Shown: piece by piece, positions 17,277-24,889 of the stretch | Layout of the letters: each line of letters begins with the position of its first letter | Numbering within the stretch: position 1 is the stretch's first letter | Assembly: GCA_003602535.1 (NCBI GenBank) | Contig: QQSA01000001.1 | Span: 3,099-29,729, forward strand | DNA: 26,631 nucleotides | Reading direction: 5' to 3' | From: Candidatus Poseidoniales archaeon | Lineage (GTDB): Archaea; Thermoplasmatota; Poseidoniia; Poseidoniales; Poseidoniaceae | Program-made: the position numbers and the translations under genes | The notes under the pieces: model-generated | Seen by the model: the letters and a program-made list of their open reading frames with translations, nothing else | The model's database searches: none | What the model was told of the DNA's origin: nothing

Positions 17277-17630
17277 ATGGCAGGAACTGATTTCTTTATC
17301 CGCCCAGCAAGTGGGACCTCTAGTTCAGATTGGCTTAGACTACCGAATGCAGACATTAGTGTCGCAATAACACGACGAATTACTCGTACTGTTCTCCACG
17401 GAGGAGAAGGAGATGACTTGGTCGATGAAGGCGCGGAGTCAGCTGTTTACACAGTTAGAGGCGAAATGAATTCTGACGATTACAAAAAAGTACTGAAAAT
17501 GTTCAGAAGTGGTCAACCATACATTCATGATCCATTTGAAGAAAGGGATGTAAAAACTGTTTTTGGGAAAATTGAATTTGATGGTTCAAAGAATATTTAC
17601 ACATTCGAATTTATAGAAGATATACGCTGA
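17277..17630 (+). CDS. small protein of unknown function heading the Tad-like operon
   Basis: A 117-residue soluble protein with no signal peptide or membrane span. The beta-rich sequence (VRGEMNSDDYKKVLKMFRSG, then TVFGKIEFDGSKNIYTFEFIED) has the layout of small phage-tail or baseplate-type proteins: a charged early loop (HGGEGDDLVDEG), a short helix after a GxM strand, and a final strand ending in FxF. That similarity is an impression and no family is claimed. The start ATG 17277 has AGGTGA at 17267-17272. Nine bases separate it from the first platform gene, whose Shine-Dalgarno site overlaps this gene's stop. It is therefore very likely part of the secretion operon. Confidence 0.75.
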   Translation: MAGTDFFIRPASGTSSSDWLRLPNADISVAITRRITRTVLHGGEGDDLVDEGAESAVYTVRGEMNSDDYKKVLKMFRSGQPYIHDPFEERDVKTVFGKIEFDGSKNIYTFEFIEDIR

Positions 17631-17639
17631 GGTGAATCC

Positions 17640-18212
17640 ATGAGGTCACTAGATGAGTCCAAAGAAATTCTCTATGTCATAAGAACATTAGATGTTCTGA
17701 TGGGATCAGGTGTTGGACTTGAAGCAGCAATACATTCGATTTCTCAAGGAGGATATGGAATAATCTCTAAGGATTTCTCAAATCTTATGGACAATATCAA
17801 CAAAGGGAAGCCATTGGAAAGAGAACTCAGAGACCTTCTGAAAAAAGCAGAAACTGATGGCTACAAGAGAGTAATCAATACCATGCTGAATAACGTAACT
17901 CAGAATACGGATATCATCGAAACCTTACGCAAACAAGGTGAGAGGATGGAAGAAACTCGAACTGAGGCTGTGAAAGAATATATCGAGGAATTGGGAGGAG
18001 TACCTGAAACATTACTATCAATTGGGATGATTGGCCCAATTATTCTATCAATCGTAGGATTGATCCCCCAGCTAATGGATGGCGGCATCCCAGGAATGGG
18101 TAATGTCGAGCAAGGGACAATTATGAGCGTCGTAAATATGGGATTATTCCTGACATTATTAGGTATGGTAATGATTGGATTAAAGGCACATACCAAGGAT
18201 CCAGGATTGTGA
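17640..18212 (+). CDS. TadC/GspF-type platform protein, first of a split pair
   Basis: A 190-residue inner-membrane platform protein with a single type II secretion F (T2SSF) domain. The N-terminal helical cytoplasmic part includes LDVLMGSGVGLEAAIHSIS and the family-like pattern NKGKPLERELRDLL. Two membrane spans follow at about 128-150 (LLSIGMIGPIILSIVGLIPQL) and 163-184. Such proteins couple the ATPase to filament assembly. Archaeal FlaJ/TadC-like platforms often carry two T2SSF domains in one chain; here a second gene provides the other. The start has GAGGTGA overlapping the upstream stop. Which Tad subunit (B or C) it matches best cannot be settled by eye. Confidence 0.82.
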   Translation: MRSLDESKEILYVIRTLDVLMGSGVGLEAAIHSISQGGYGIISKDFSNLMDNINKGKPLERELRDLLKKAETDGYKRVINTMLNNVTQNTDIIETLRKQGERMEETRTEAVKEYIEELGGVPETLLSIGMIGPIILSIVGLIPQLMDGGIPGMGNVEQGTIMSVVNMGLFLTLLGMVMIGLKAHTKDPGL

Positions 18213-18216
18213 TATC

Positions 18217-18948
18217 ATGATTTATGGCACTCTTGAGATGTTTAGAAATGAACCACTACTACTATTCATTATCACTTTAGGAGTTGCTTGTTCAATTGGA
18301 GGAATACCTCCTATCCTTGAAAGACGAAGGCGAAGGTCCATTGAAAATGACTTACCAGCACTATTGGAAGCACTATCTGACTCATTAGGAGCAGGTCTTG
18401 GTCTTCAGCAAGCAATGATGGCAGAAGCAGACAGGAACAACGGGATTTTAGGTAAATTGCTGAAAGAGACACTTGCAGAAAGTCATGCATCTTCATTTGA
18501 TTCTGCACTATCTAATTTCGCAACCAAGTCTAGATCCTCTCAAGTTCAAAGAGTAATGCACCTGATATCTACCGCTATAGAACAGGATGCTCCGCTAAGG
18601 GACATTCTAGCAGACATGTCAAGAGATTATGAGAGACTTAATGATTTGATGAATAGAAGAGAATCAGATCTAATGGGTCGCTCAATCCTAATTATCATGT
18701 TTGTATCTGTAGGATTACCTTTCCTAATTGCTTTCATTGTTGGACTCTTCGCACCTAGAAGTGAAGGATACCAATTAGATTCATTCAATTCATCTTTCAC
18801 TTTGTTTTTCGGAGCTGCATCTTTGGTAGCGATTGGAATTAGTGGAAGAATGTTAGGACGCATGCGTTCAGCACTTTGGTGGGCACCGCTTTGGATGGCG
18901 GTATCTATGACAATTTATCACGTAGGTTCGCTTTTAATTGGAGGTTAA
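18217..18948 (+). CDS. TadB/GspF-type platform protein, second of a split pair
   Basis: A 243-residue partner of the preceding gene, starting four bases after its stop. It begins with a membrane span (LLLFIITLGVACSIGGIPPIL), then a cytoplasmic T2SSF domain (ENDLPALLEALSDSLGAGLGLQQAM) with the typical 'LxDaLxxGlsl' helix. Three more hydrophobic segments follow at about 164-187, 195-213 and 219-241. Both halves have complete domains and their own starts, so this is a genuine two-gene arrangement and not a frameshifted single gene. It should sit in the cytoplasmic membrane with the upstream protein and contact the ATPase encoded next. Confidence 0.82.
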   Translation: MIYGTLEMFRNEPLLLFIITLGVACSIGGIPPILERRRRRSIENDLPALLEALSDSLGAGLGLQQAMMAEADRNNGILGKLLKETLAESHASSFDSALSNFATKSRSSQVQRVMHLISTAIEQDAPLRDILADMSRDYERLNDLMNRRESDLMGRSILIIMFVSVGLPFLIAFIVGLFAPRSEGYQLDSFNSSFTLFFGAASLVAIGISGRMLGRMRSALWWAPLWMAVSMTIYHVGSLLIGG

Positions 18949-18951
18949 TAA

Positions 18952-20187
18952 ATGCAAAAAATATTGGATCAATATGGAAGAATTACTGTTTACATGGAAG
19001 CAAATCATCCCTCGCCAATGTATTATGTGGACGGAGTAGTTGAACCAAATCCATATGGAAATCTAGCGGCTCTACTTGAAGATGATAATTTGGAAGAAGT
19101 GATGTACAACGGTGGAGCTCAATGTGTCAAAGTTGCGCATCGAGACCATGGCATGTGCCGAACAAATATTTGGGTAGAAGATTCAGAAGGGTTAGATATT
19201 GCAAAGAATATCGCAGCATTCACCTCTGTCCCATTAGGAGACGGCCCAGGTATGGTGCCAATATTTGACGGAAGATTGCCTGATGGAAGCAGAGTCAACG
19301 GCACAATACCACCAGTTTCACCAGATGGACCTACACTGACAATTCGTAAGTTCAGAGAAGACCCTCTAACCATGGTTGATTTGATCAAATTCGGAACGGT
19401 TAATCTGAGATTGGCTGCGATGATGTGGGTCTGGATTGAAGGACTCGATAGCAGACCTGCAAATTTCGTAATTGCAGGAGGAACAGGTTCTGGTAAAACA
19501 ACCACATTGAACTGTCTTGGGATGTACATTCCATGGCATAAGCGCCTACTTACAGTAGAAGATACCGCTGAATTGCAAGTTTACCACGACCACTGGCTAA
19601 GAATGGAAACACGTCGAGAAAGACCGGATGGAACACCTGCTGTAGACATGAACGATTGTCTGAAATCAAGTTTGAGAATGCGACCTGACAGAATTATTGT
19701 GGGAGAAGTTCGTTCAAGTGAAGCTGCAACGCTTCTTACTGCAATGAATACTGGACACGATGGATCATTTGGTTCTCTGCACGCAAATACTGCTATGGAG
19801 ACAATTACAAGAATGATTAATCCTCCAATGAATGTGCCTCCAATTATGTTAACTGGACTTGATTTGATTATTATTCAAGCAAGATTACATGTTAATGGTA
19901 AGACTGCAAGAAAGATTACTGAAGTTGCTGAAGTTGCTGGAATGGAGGGTGATAAGCCTAGACTGAATGCGATTTGGAAATATAATGCGGCTACAGATAC
20001 AATTGAAGAAACTGGAATTCCATCTAAGATGCGTGAGACAATTTGTACAGCAGCGGGTATAACACCTGCACAATTTGAACAACATGTGAAGCAAAGAGAA
20101 CAGATTTTGAATGACTTATTGCATAGAGACATTAGAGATATTGAAACTGTGACCAAGGTTATCCAAGGATACTATGCTTCACGTTAA
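18952..20187 (+). CDS. TadA/CpaF-type secretion ATPase
   Basis: A 411-residue hexameric ATPase of the type II/IV secretion superfamily that powers pilus assembly. Key motifs: RLPDGSRVNGTIPP (108-121), closer to TadA/CpaF than to archaellum FlaI; Walker A GGTGSGKT 176-183; acidic box TVEDTAELQ 201-209; Walker B RIIVGEVR 247-254; His box GHDGSFGSLHA 268-278. The start ATG 18952 has GGAGGT at 18940-18945. It closes the operon after the platform pair. No prepilin peptidase or pilin lies in the operon itself; the nearest pilin-like gene is at 26061. The stop shares TTAA with the convergent SAP-domain gene. Confidence 0.93.
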   Translation: MQKILDQYGRITVYMEANHPSPMYYVDGVVEPNPYGNLAALLEDDNLEEVMYNGGAQCVKVAHRDHGMCRTNIWVEDSEGLDIAKNIAAFTSVPLGDGPGMVPIFDGRLPDGSRVNGTIPPVSPDGPTLTIRKFREDPLTMVDLIKFGTVNLRLAAMMWVWIEGLDSRPANFVIAGGTGSGKTTTLNCLGMYIPWHKRLLTVEDTAELQVYHDHWLRMETRRERPDGTPAVDMNDCLKSSLRMRPDRIIVGEVRSSEAATLLTAMNTGHDGSFGSLHANTAMETITRMINPPMNVPPIMLTGLDLIIIQARLHVNGKTARKITEVAEVAGMEGDKPRLNAIWKYNAATDTIEETGIPSKMRETICTAAGITPAQFEQHVKQREQILNDLLHRDIRDIETVTKVIQGYYASR

Positions 20188-21881
20188 TTGTTTGATAGAT
20201 TCAAACGAGCAAGTAATTCGTCGACTCCATCGATCTTGGTTCTGAGCGAATTTACACGATCTGCAGCATCTGCAACAGATTCGGCTAACTCTAATTCCTC
20301 ATCCACCTTAATTTCTTCATCTTTAGATTTGAATTGTTGAGCTAATCTTCTCAAATCAGAAATTATTGATTCAACCTCAGTGTCTGAAACTTTTATTCCA
20401 GGAGCAATTCTTGGAATTTCAGATGGTGAAATATGTCCTAACTCAGCACCAACTACTCCTGCTGCAGCAATCACTCTCGGTCTTAATTCAGAATTATTGA
20501 CATCATAGCCTTTCTTTTCAAGGAAACGAATTACCAAAGTCTGCTGAGAATCGCCATAGTTCCCTCCTGCCTTCTCCAATATTGCTTCTACTAATTGTTC
20601 GAAACCTTCGATATTTCGTTCTAGTCTATCCAAAGTTCTTCTTTCGCCTGGTTGAAGATGTATTGCGCCATGTTGTAAGATTCTAATTACTCTTGTTCTT
20701 CTGGCTGTTCTCGGATCACTTGCAGCAATTTCGTCGTCTAAAGAAATCTGCAAATCGAATAGGGCGTGAACTCTTCCTGAAACAGAAGGTATTCGTAAGT
20801 CTAAGTATAATTCACGAGCCTTATCTTCGAATGCCATTCGGGCTTTTATCATATTTCCTTGATTTGATTTAATCAATTCAGGCAGGGAATCTCTCAATAA
20901 ATCCCTAACTTCTTCAAAATTTCTTAGTGCCTCTCTTTCTCTCCAAGAATTGGGCATTGAATGCATAGCATCTTTCTCTGCCTTTGACGTTGCATCTAGA
21001 GAATATAGGCGTGCTCTAACGAAATCTGCAGCATTCTGGTCAGCAATTGGTAAGCCATGATTGCTAAGACTAGAAATGAATGCATCAACATCATCTGAAT
21101 CATTTATTGAACCTACCATCAAATAATCTCTACAAAGGGAATCTATCTCTGCAGTTCGACTTTCAATTTCAATTACCGAAGCGGTTAACTCTACTACTGG
21201 GGCCACAGGATGTACCTCTTCAGAGACCTTAGGCGAAATATCGATAACTTCAACTTCATTAACTTCAGATACCTCTTCAACAAATTCAATTTCCTCAGGT
21301 ATATCCTCAGGAATTGTTTCAACAACCTGAACCTTAGTCTGTACTGGTGTTGACGAAATGTTGTCATACTCATCAGATGGAGAAGGTATTGGAATCATTT
21401 TTGGCTTTCCTCTTGGCCTTCGTAAACTCTTCTTGATCATTCCCCAAGAACCGGATTGAGAAGTAAGTACGCCTGCTACTCTCATCAATAGAGCTTGTTT
21501 TGCTCCAGAACGAGGTAAATCAAGTTTGGAACATAATTCATGCAATTGATCACGAGATAATTTATCCAACTTTTCAGGGGTTAGCTGTTTAGCATCATGG
21601 TTCAGATGTAAGTAAAGGCGTTGCCTCCTCTCTCTGATTGAACCAGATTTTTTAACTCCAAATACAGCGAGTACATCTCCTAAATCATTATTCAAAATCG
21701 AATCAATACCTTCTGGAGAAAAATCCCATTCATCTAGAACTAAATCTGCGATTAGTTTACCTCGCAGCACTTCAACAGAACCATTTCTTGAAATTCCGTG
21801 CTCTGCACAGATTTCTTTCAGGCGATCTAATCTAGCCTGATGAAGTTCAGAAAGAAGGGTTTGCTTGTCGTTCAATTGCAT
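20184..21881 (-). CDS. SAP-domain protein with acidic linker, probable nucleic-acid binding
   Basis: A 565-residue soluble protein. Two N-terminal SAP-like motifs are visible: ARLDRLKEICAEHGISRNGS and LSRDQLHELCSKLDLPRSGA. SAP helices bind DNA or RNA. A basic stretch (KKSLRRPRGKPK) follows, then a long acidic linker rich in E and V, then a helical C-terminal region (about 300-565) ending in a coiled coil (LAESVADAADRVNSLRTKI). I do not recognise the whole protein. The frame extends to ATG 21929, but the extra 16 residues end in RRAGG, which looks like a translated GGAGGA ribosome site, so ATG 21881 is preferred even though the spacing is very short. A weak AT-rich element near 21963 would suit a nearly leaderless start at 21929 instead. 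Confidence 0.7.
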   Translation of the reverse strand: MQLNDKQTLLSELHQARLDRLKEICAEHGISRNGSVEVLRGKLIADLVLDEWDFSPEGIDSILNNDLGDVLAVFGVKKSGSIRERRQRLYLHLNHDAKQLTPEKLDKLSRDQLHELCSKLDLPRSGAKQALLMRVAGVLTSQSGSWGMIKKSLRRPRGKPKMIPIPSPSDEYDNISSTPVQTKVQVVETIPEDIPEEIEFVEEVSEVNEVEVIDISPKVSEEVHPVAPVVELTASVIEIESRTAEIDSLCRDYLMVGSINDSDDVDAFISSLSNHGLPIADQNAADFVRARLYSLDATSKAEKDAMHSMPNSWREREALRNFEEVRDLLRDSLPELIKSNQGNMIKARMAFEDKARELYLDLRIPSVSGRVHALFDLQISLDDEIAASDPRTARRTRVIRILQHGAIHLQPGERRTLDRLERNIEGFEQLVEAILEKAGGNYGDSQQTLVIRFLEKKGYDVNNSELRPRVIAAAGVVGAELGHISPSEIPRIAPGIKVSDTEVESIISDLRRLAQQFKSKDEEIKVDEELELAESVADAADRVNSLRTKIDGVDELLARLNLSNN

Positions 21882-21975
21882 TCCTCCAGCACGTCTCCAC
21901 TCCTCTCCATATTTGAGGTTGCACCCCATGAAATGAGATTTGATGGCGATTATGAGAGGTTATTTTCACATTCAA

Positions 21976-21990
21976 GGCCCCTACGGGGCC
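21976..21990. repeat. GGCCCC-TAC-GGGGCC hairpin between divergent genes
   Basis: A perfect six-pair GC stem with a three-base loop lies in the divergent spacer between the SAP-domain gene and the coiled-coil gene. It is not followed by a T-run on the plus strand. Flanking genes both point away, so it is not a terminator for either. It may be a 5'-leader structure or a protein site. Confidence 0.4.
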
Positions 21991-22061
21991 AAACAAATTC
22001 TACCAAATGTTAGGGCAAATCTTCAAACCTTTGAATCTGAGAGTAGTTTTGAGGGCGAGTC

Positions 22062-22694
22062 ATGGGCCGACATGAAAGAGCAGCAAAAACTACTCTGAAA
22101 GAGGCAACAGCGCTCGCATCAGGAATCATCGATAGTGTCAGACATGACCTTCGAAGAGAAGAAACCCGCCTTGAACAAGAGATGCGAGATCGAGTTGAGG
22201 CTGTTCAAGATATTCTCAATGAAGTCGCTAGTATTCAAGACGCAATTAGTGCAGGATCCACTGAAGTGAGAAAAGATTTGGAAAGGGCAAGGAAAAAACT
22301 GGTCAAAAATGGTGACAGAGAAATGATGTCGACCCAAATTATTGGAGCTGCAAATCGCTTAGGCGAACTGAGATTACTTCACCTAGATTCTGTCAAAAGA
22401 ACACAGGCCATATTGGCTAGGCCGCCCTCTGCAGTAGATATAATCGAAAGATTGACCAAAGATTTACTCAAACTTTCTGGTTCTTGGGAATCATCTGCAA
22501 GAGAAATCGATGAGGCTATTGCAGATGTCGTAGATATTAATCCCCCAATTGAGATGATTGAATTATCTAGAGAATTGAATAATAATGGATATGATTTGGT
22601 ACTTGCAGGAGATAATCGTGACCCTGAAAATATTGAAATTCAAAGAAACAAAATTCGTGAAATGACCGGTGAAGAAAATCCAGATTACTCATAA
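22062..22694 (+). CDS. coiled-coil protein of unknown function
   Basis: A 210-residue charged, almost fully helical protein with no membrane span. Residues 10-100 have heptad-like spacing (LRREETRLEQEMRDRVEAV, then DLERARKKLVKNG), suggesting a coiled coil. The latter part contains the segment DIERLTKDLLKLSG-like helices and an acidic end. I recognise no family. It is divergent from the SAP-domain gene and convergent with the next gene, whose stop overlaps its end by ten bases. A structural or chromosome-associated role is possible but only by its neighbour. Confidence 0.7.
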   Translation: MGRHERAAKTTLKEATALASGIIDSVRHDLRREETRLEQEMRDRVEAVQDILNEVASIQDAISAGSTEVRKDLERARKKLVKNGDREMMSTQIIGAANRLGELRLLHLDSVKRTQAILARPPSAVDIIERLTKDLLKLSGSWESSAREIDEAIADVVDINPPIEMIELSRELNNNGYDLVLAGDNRDPENIEIQRNKIREMTGEENPDYS

Positions 22695-23824
22695 TCCTCT
22701 TTCTTCATCAATGGAGAATATATTCTATCTTCTGATAATCTACCTTTAGAAACCAGATCATCGATATATTCGTCCATCAATTCTTTCATTCTTCCACGTT
22801 TATCTTCTTCTGGAACCTCTCGCATTATTTTCAATAACTGATTCCAATTGAAAACTAGGTTATGAGCTCCAGAGTGGCTTTCTTCTAATGGGAATATACG
22901 TTCCACACTTGTTGTGACCATACCATCCAAGCTAACTGTTTCGAGAATAATATCAATTCTAGGATCTGAATCTTTAGGTCCTTGATTTTCAGATGATGCT
23001 GTGAATGTTTTCCACTCAGTAAGAGGATTTTCAAATCCTAATGTCCTGCCTCTATTTCCGACATCAGTCAATATCGTTCTAACTTTTCTCTGTTCAACTA
23101 CGAGACCAATCTTATTCTGCATATTTTCATCAATGCTATCCAATATTGTCATTTCCAGTCTAAGAGAAAGTGAAGCCCCTGCATCCATTACTTTAGAAAA
23201 TCTGGAGATTGGAAAATCATCCCTAGTCAACAAGATAGTATATCCTTCCAATGGAACTGGAATAAATCTCGACCTGGTATCATCTTGACGTTGCATGCCT
23301 AAAGTATGCCTTCGAGCTCTTGATGGAAGAGATGAATGTAAAGTTCGAGTGGTTGTGTAGCCGTCAATTTCTTCATCCAAACGCAATTCTTCTAACCATT
23401 TTACACGTTCAAAAACATCGCTTGGAGCATCTCCGAAATCTTCAGGCAAAATTACATTCAAGTCCTGTCTTGACCTAATTAATTGTCTCTTGACTATTTC
23501 ACAATCTGCTACAATGATACCCCTTTTAGGAATATATTCTGGTTTGTCCTCACCGACAAGAACCCTCGTTGGTTCTCTTCTTGGAAGAACTAAATTTGAA
23601 GATAGGCCTTTGATTCTGTTACCATACCACCATTTTGCAGATACTGGCACCATATCTCCATGGCCATCAAGCAATAATTCAATTGCAGATTCTACATGAG
23701 GTACAGGTTTAGCAATCAACTGAAGTCCATCTGGTGAGCTATCGATGAATTTCTCAACGTGTGTGCTAACTCCATCTCCTATTTCTGGACATAAAAGGAT
23801 CTCGAATCGGTCCTCGTCAGTCAT
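22685..23824 (-). CDS. protein of unknown function, soluble, 379 residues
   Basis: I do not recognise this protein. It is soluble, with mixed alpha and beta character, and has no signal peptide, membrane span or cysteine cluster. Features that stand out are an internal Arg-rich segment (SLPSRARRHTLGMQRQDD), repeated FE and DE acidic patches and a C-terminal helix (KRGRMKELMDEYIDDLVSKG). The frame runs up to 23902, but ATG 23824 is preferred because GAGGTGA on the minus strand lies five bases upstream; the longer form has no ribosome site and would reach the divergent lipid gene. It is adjacent to polyprenyl synthase, but nothing shows a shared function. Confidence 0.7.
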   Translation of the reverse strand: MTDEDRFEILLCPEIGDGVSTHVEKFIDSSPDGLQLIAKPVPHVESAIELLLDGHGDMVPVSAKWWYGNRIKGLSSNLVLPRREPTRVLVGEDKPEYIPKRGIIVADCEIVKRQLIRSRQDLNVILPEDFGDAPSDVFERVKWLEELRLDEEIDGYTTTRTLHSSLPSRARRHTLGMQRQDDTRSRFIPVPLEGYTILLTRDDFPISRFSKVMDAGASLSLRLEMTILDSIDENMQNKIGLVVEQRKVRTILTDVGNRGRTLGFENPLTEWKTFTASSENQGPKDSDPRIDIILETVSLDGMVTTSVERIFPLEESHSGAHNLVFNWNQLLKIMREVPEEDKRGRMKELMDEYIDDLVSKGRLSEDRIYSPLMKKEDYE

Positions 23825-23905
23825 CACATTCACCTCGGCCAGTAGATACCGGCAATCTACGGGCGCCCGCCACTCGTTAAGAAGGCGACCCTTGTGGGAC
23901 ATTCC

Positions 23906-24880
23906 ATGGAGGCGAACGTCGCGCTTGATGCACTCGAAGATTTGCGTAACATCATAAATGCTAATTTAGAGTCTATGATTGAAGAGCAATGCGCCATTCA
24001 TGGCGAAGTTGCTGAAGTTTCAGGACGCATTCTTTTGGCAGGTGGAAAAAGGCTACGACCTATTCTTGTCCACTTGGCGTATGAATTAGCCGGCGGAGAA
24101 AACAGTGAGGAAATAATGCCACTTTCACTAGCATCTGAATTCATACATACTGCAACCTTAGTTCATGACGATATCAATGATGAGGCTTTGACCAGAAGAG
24201 GTGAGGAAACTATGCATTCCTTAGTGGGTCAACCTAAAGCAATAATCGGAGGAGATTGGTTATTCGTACAAGGTTTCGGACTTGGAGGAAGATACAAAGA
24301 AGAAGTCGTTGATGTAATGGCCGATTATTGTTCAAAACTTGCAAGTGCTGAATTCAGTCAATTGGATCATGTTCTAGATTTGTCTACATCACCTGAAGAC
24401 TATCTTGAGATTGTTAAAGGGAAAACTGCTGGGCCATTTGCGGCAGGTTGTAAAGGAGCAGCATTGGTTGCCAATGCTACAGATGCTGAGTGCCAGGAAT
24501 TATTCGACTTCGGATTAGAACTTGGAATTGCATTCCAGTTAGTAGATGATTTACTAGACATTCGTGGTGATGAGAGAATGGGGAAGCCAAGAGGAGCCGA
24601 CATTTACGAAGGTAAAATGACGCTACCTCTTATTCATGCATTGACTTTACTACATGGTAAACAAAGAATACGATTAGCGGAAATTATCCGAAATTTTGAT
24701 GATTCATTATTTGATGAGTTGATTAGTTTGCTAAAGAGTGCAGAGAGTCTCAAATATTCTGAGATTCTAATAAATAACCATCTGGAAAGAGCTCTTCAAC
24801 ATATTTCTGAATTCAAGGATTGTGAAGCAAAGCAACTGCTTAAACATGTAGTGGAAATGGTTCAGAATCGTCACTCATGA
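23906..24880 (+). CDS. trans-isoprenyl diphosphate synthase (polyprenyl synthase)
   Basis: A head-to-tail prenyl transferase extending allylic diphosphates with IPP, needed for archaeal ether lipids or quinone tails. Motifs, numbered from the upstream GTG 23894: GGKRLRPIL about 50-58; first aspartate-rich motif DDIND 92-96 followed by RRG; second DDLLD 218-222. The segment EFIHTATLVHDD has alanine at the fifth position before the first motif, as in E. coli octaprenyl synthase, whereas archaeal type I GGPP synthases usually carry an aromatic there. The product may therefore be longer than C20. The start is uncertain between GTG 23894 and ATG 23906, neither with a clear ribosome site. The reductase gene follows with its Shine-Dalgarno site overlapping this stop. 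Confidence 0.9.
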   Translation: MEANVALDALEDLRNIINANLESMIEEQCAIHGEVAEVSGRILLAGGKRLRPILVHLAYELAGGENSEEIMPLSLASEFIHTATLVHDDINDEALTRRGEETMHSLVGQPKAIIGGDWLFVQGFGLGGRYKEEVVDVMADYCSKLASAEFSQLDHVLDLSTSPEDYLEIVKGKTAGPFAAGCKGAALVANATDAECQELFDFGLELGIAFQLVDDLLDIRGDERMGKPRGADIYEGKMTLPLIHALTLLHGKQRIRLAEIIRNFDDSLFDELISLLKSAESLKYSEILINNHLERALQHISEFKDCEAKQLLKHVVEMVQNRHS

Positions 24881-24889
24881 GGTGCTAGT

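Noticed and set aside
17640..18948. Possible frameshift splitting one FlaJ/TadC-type gene into two
   Set aside because: Each half has its own start, a complete T2SSF domain and its own membrane spans, so two genuine genes are more likely.
18952..20187. Archaellum motor ATPase (FlaI) as identity
   Set aside because: RLPDGSRVNGTIPP is TadA/CpaF-like, the length is shorter than FlaI, and no archaellin or other fla genes are adjacent.
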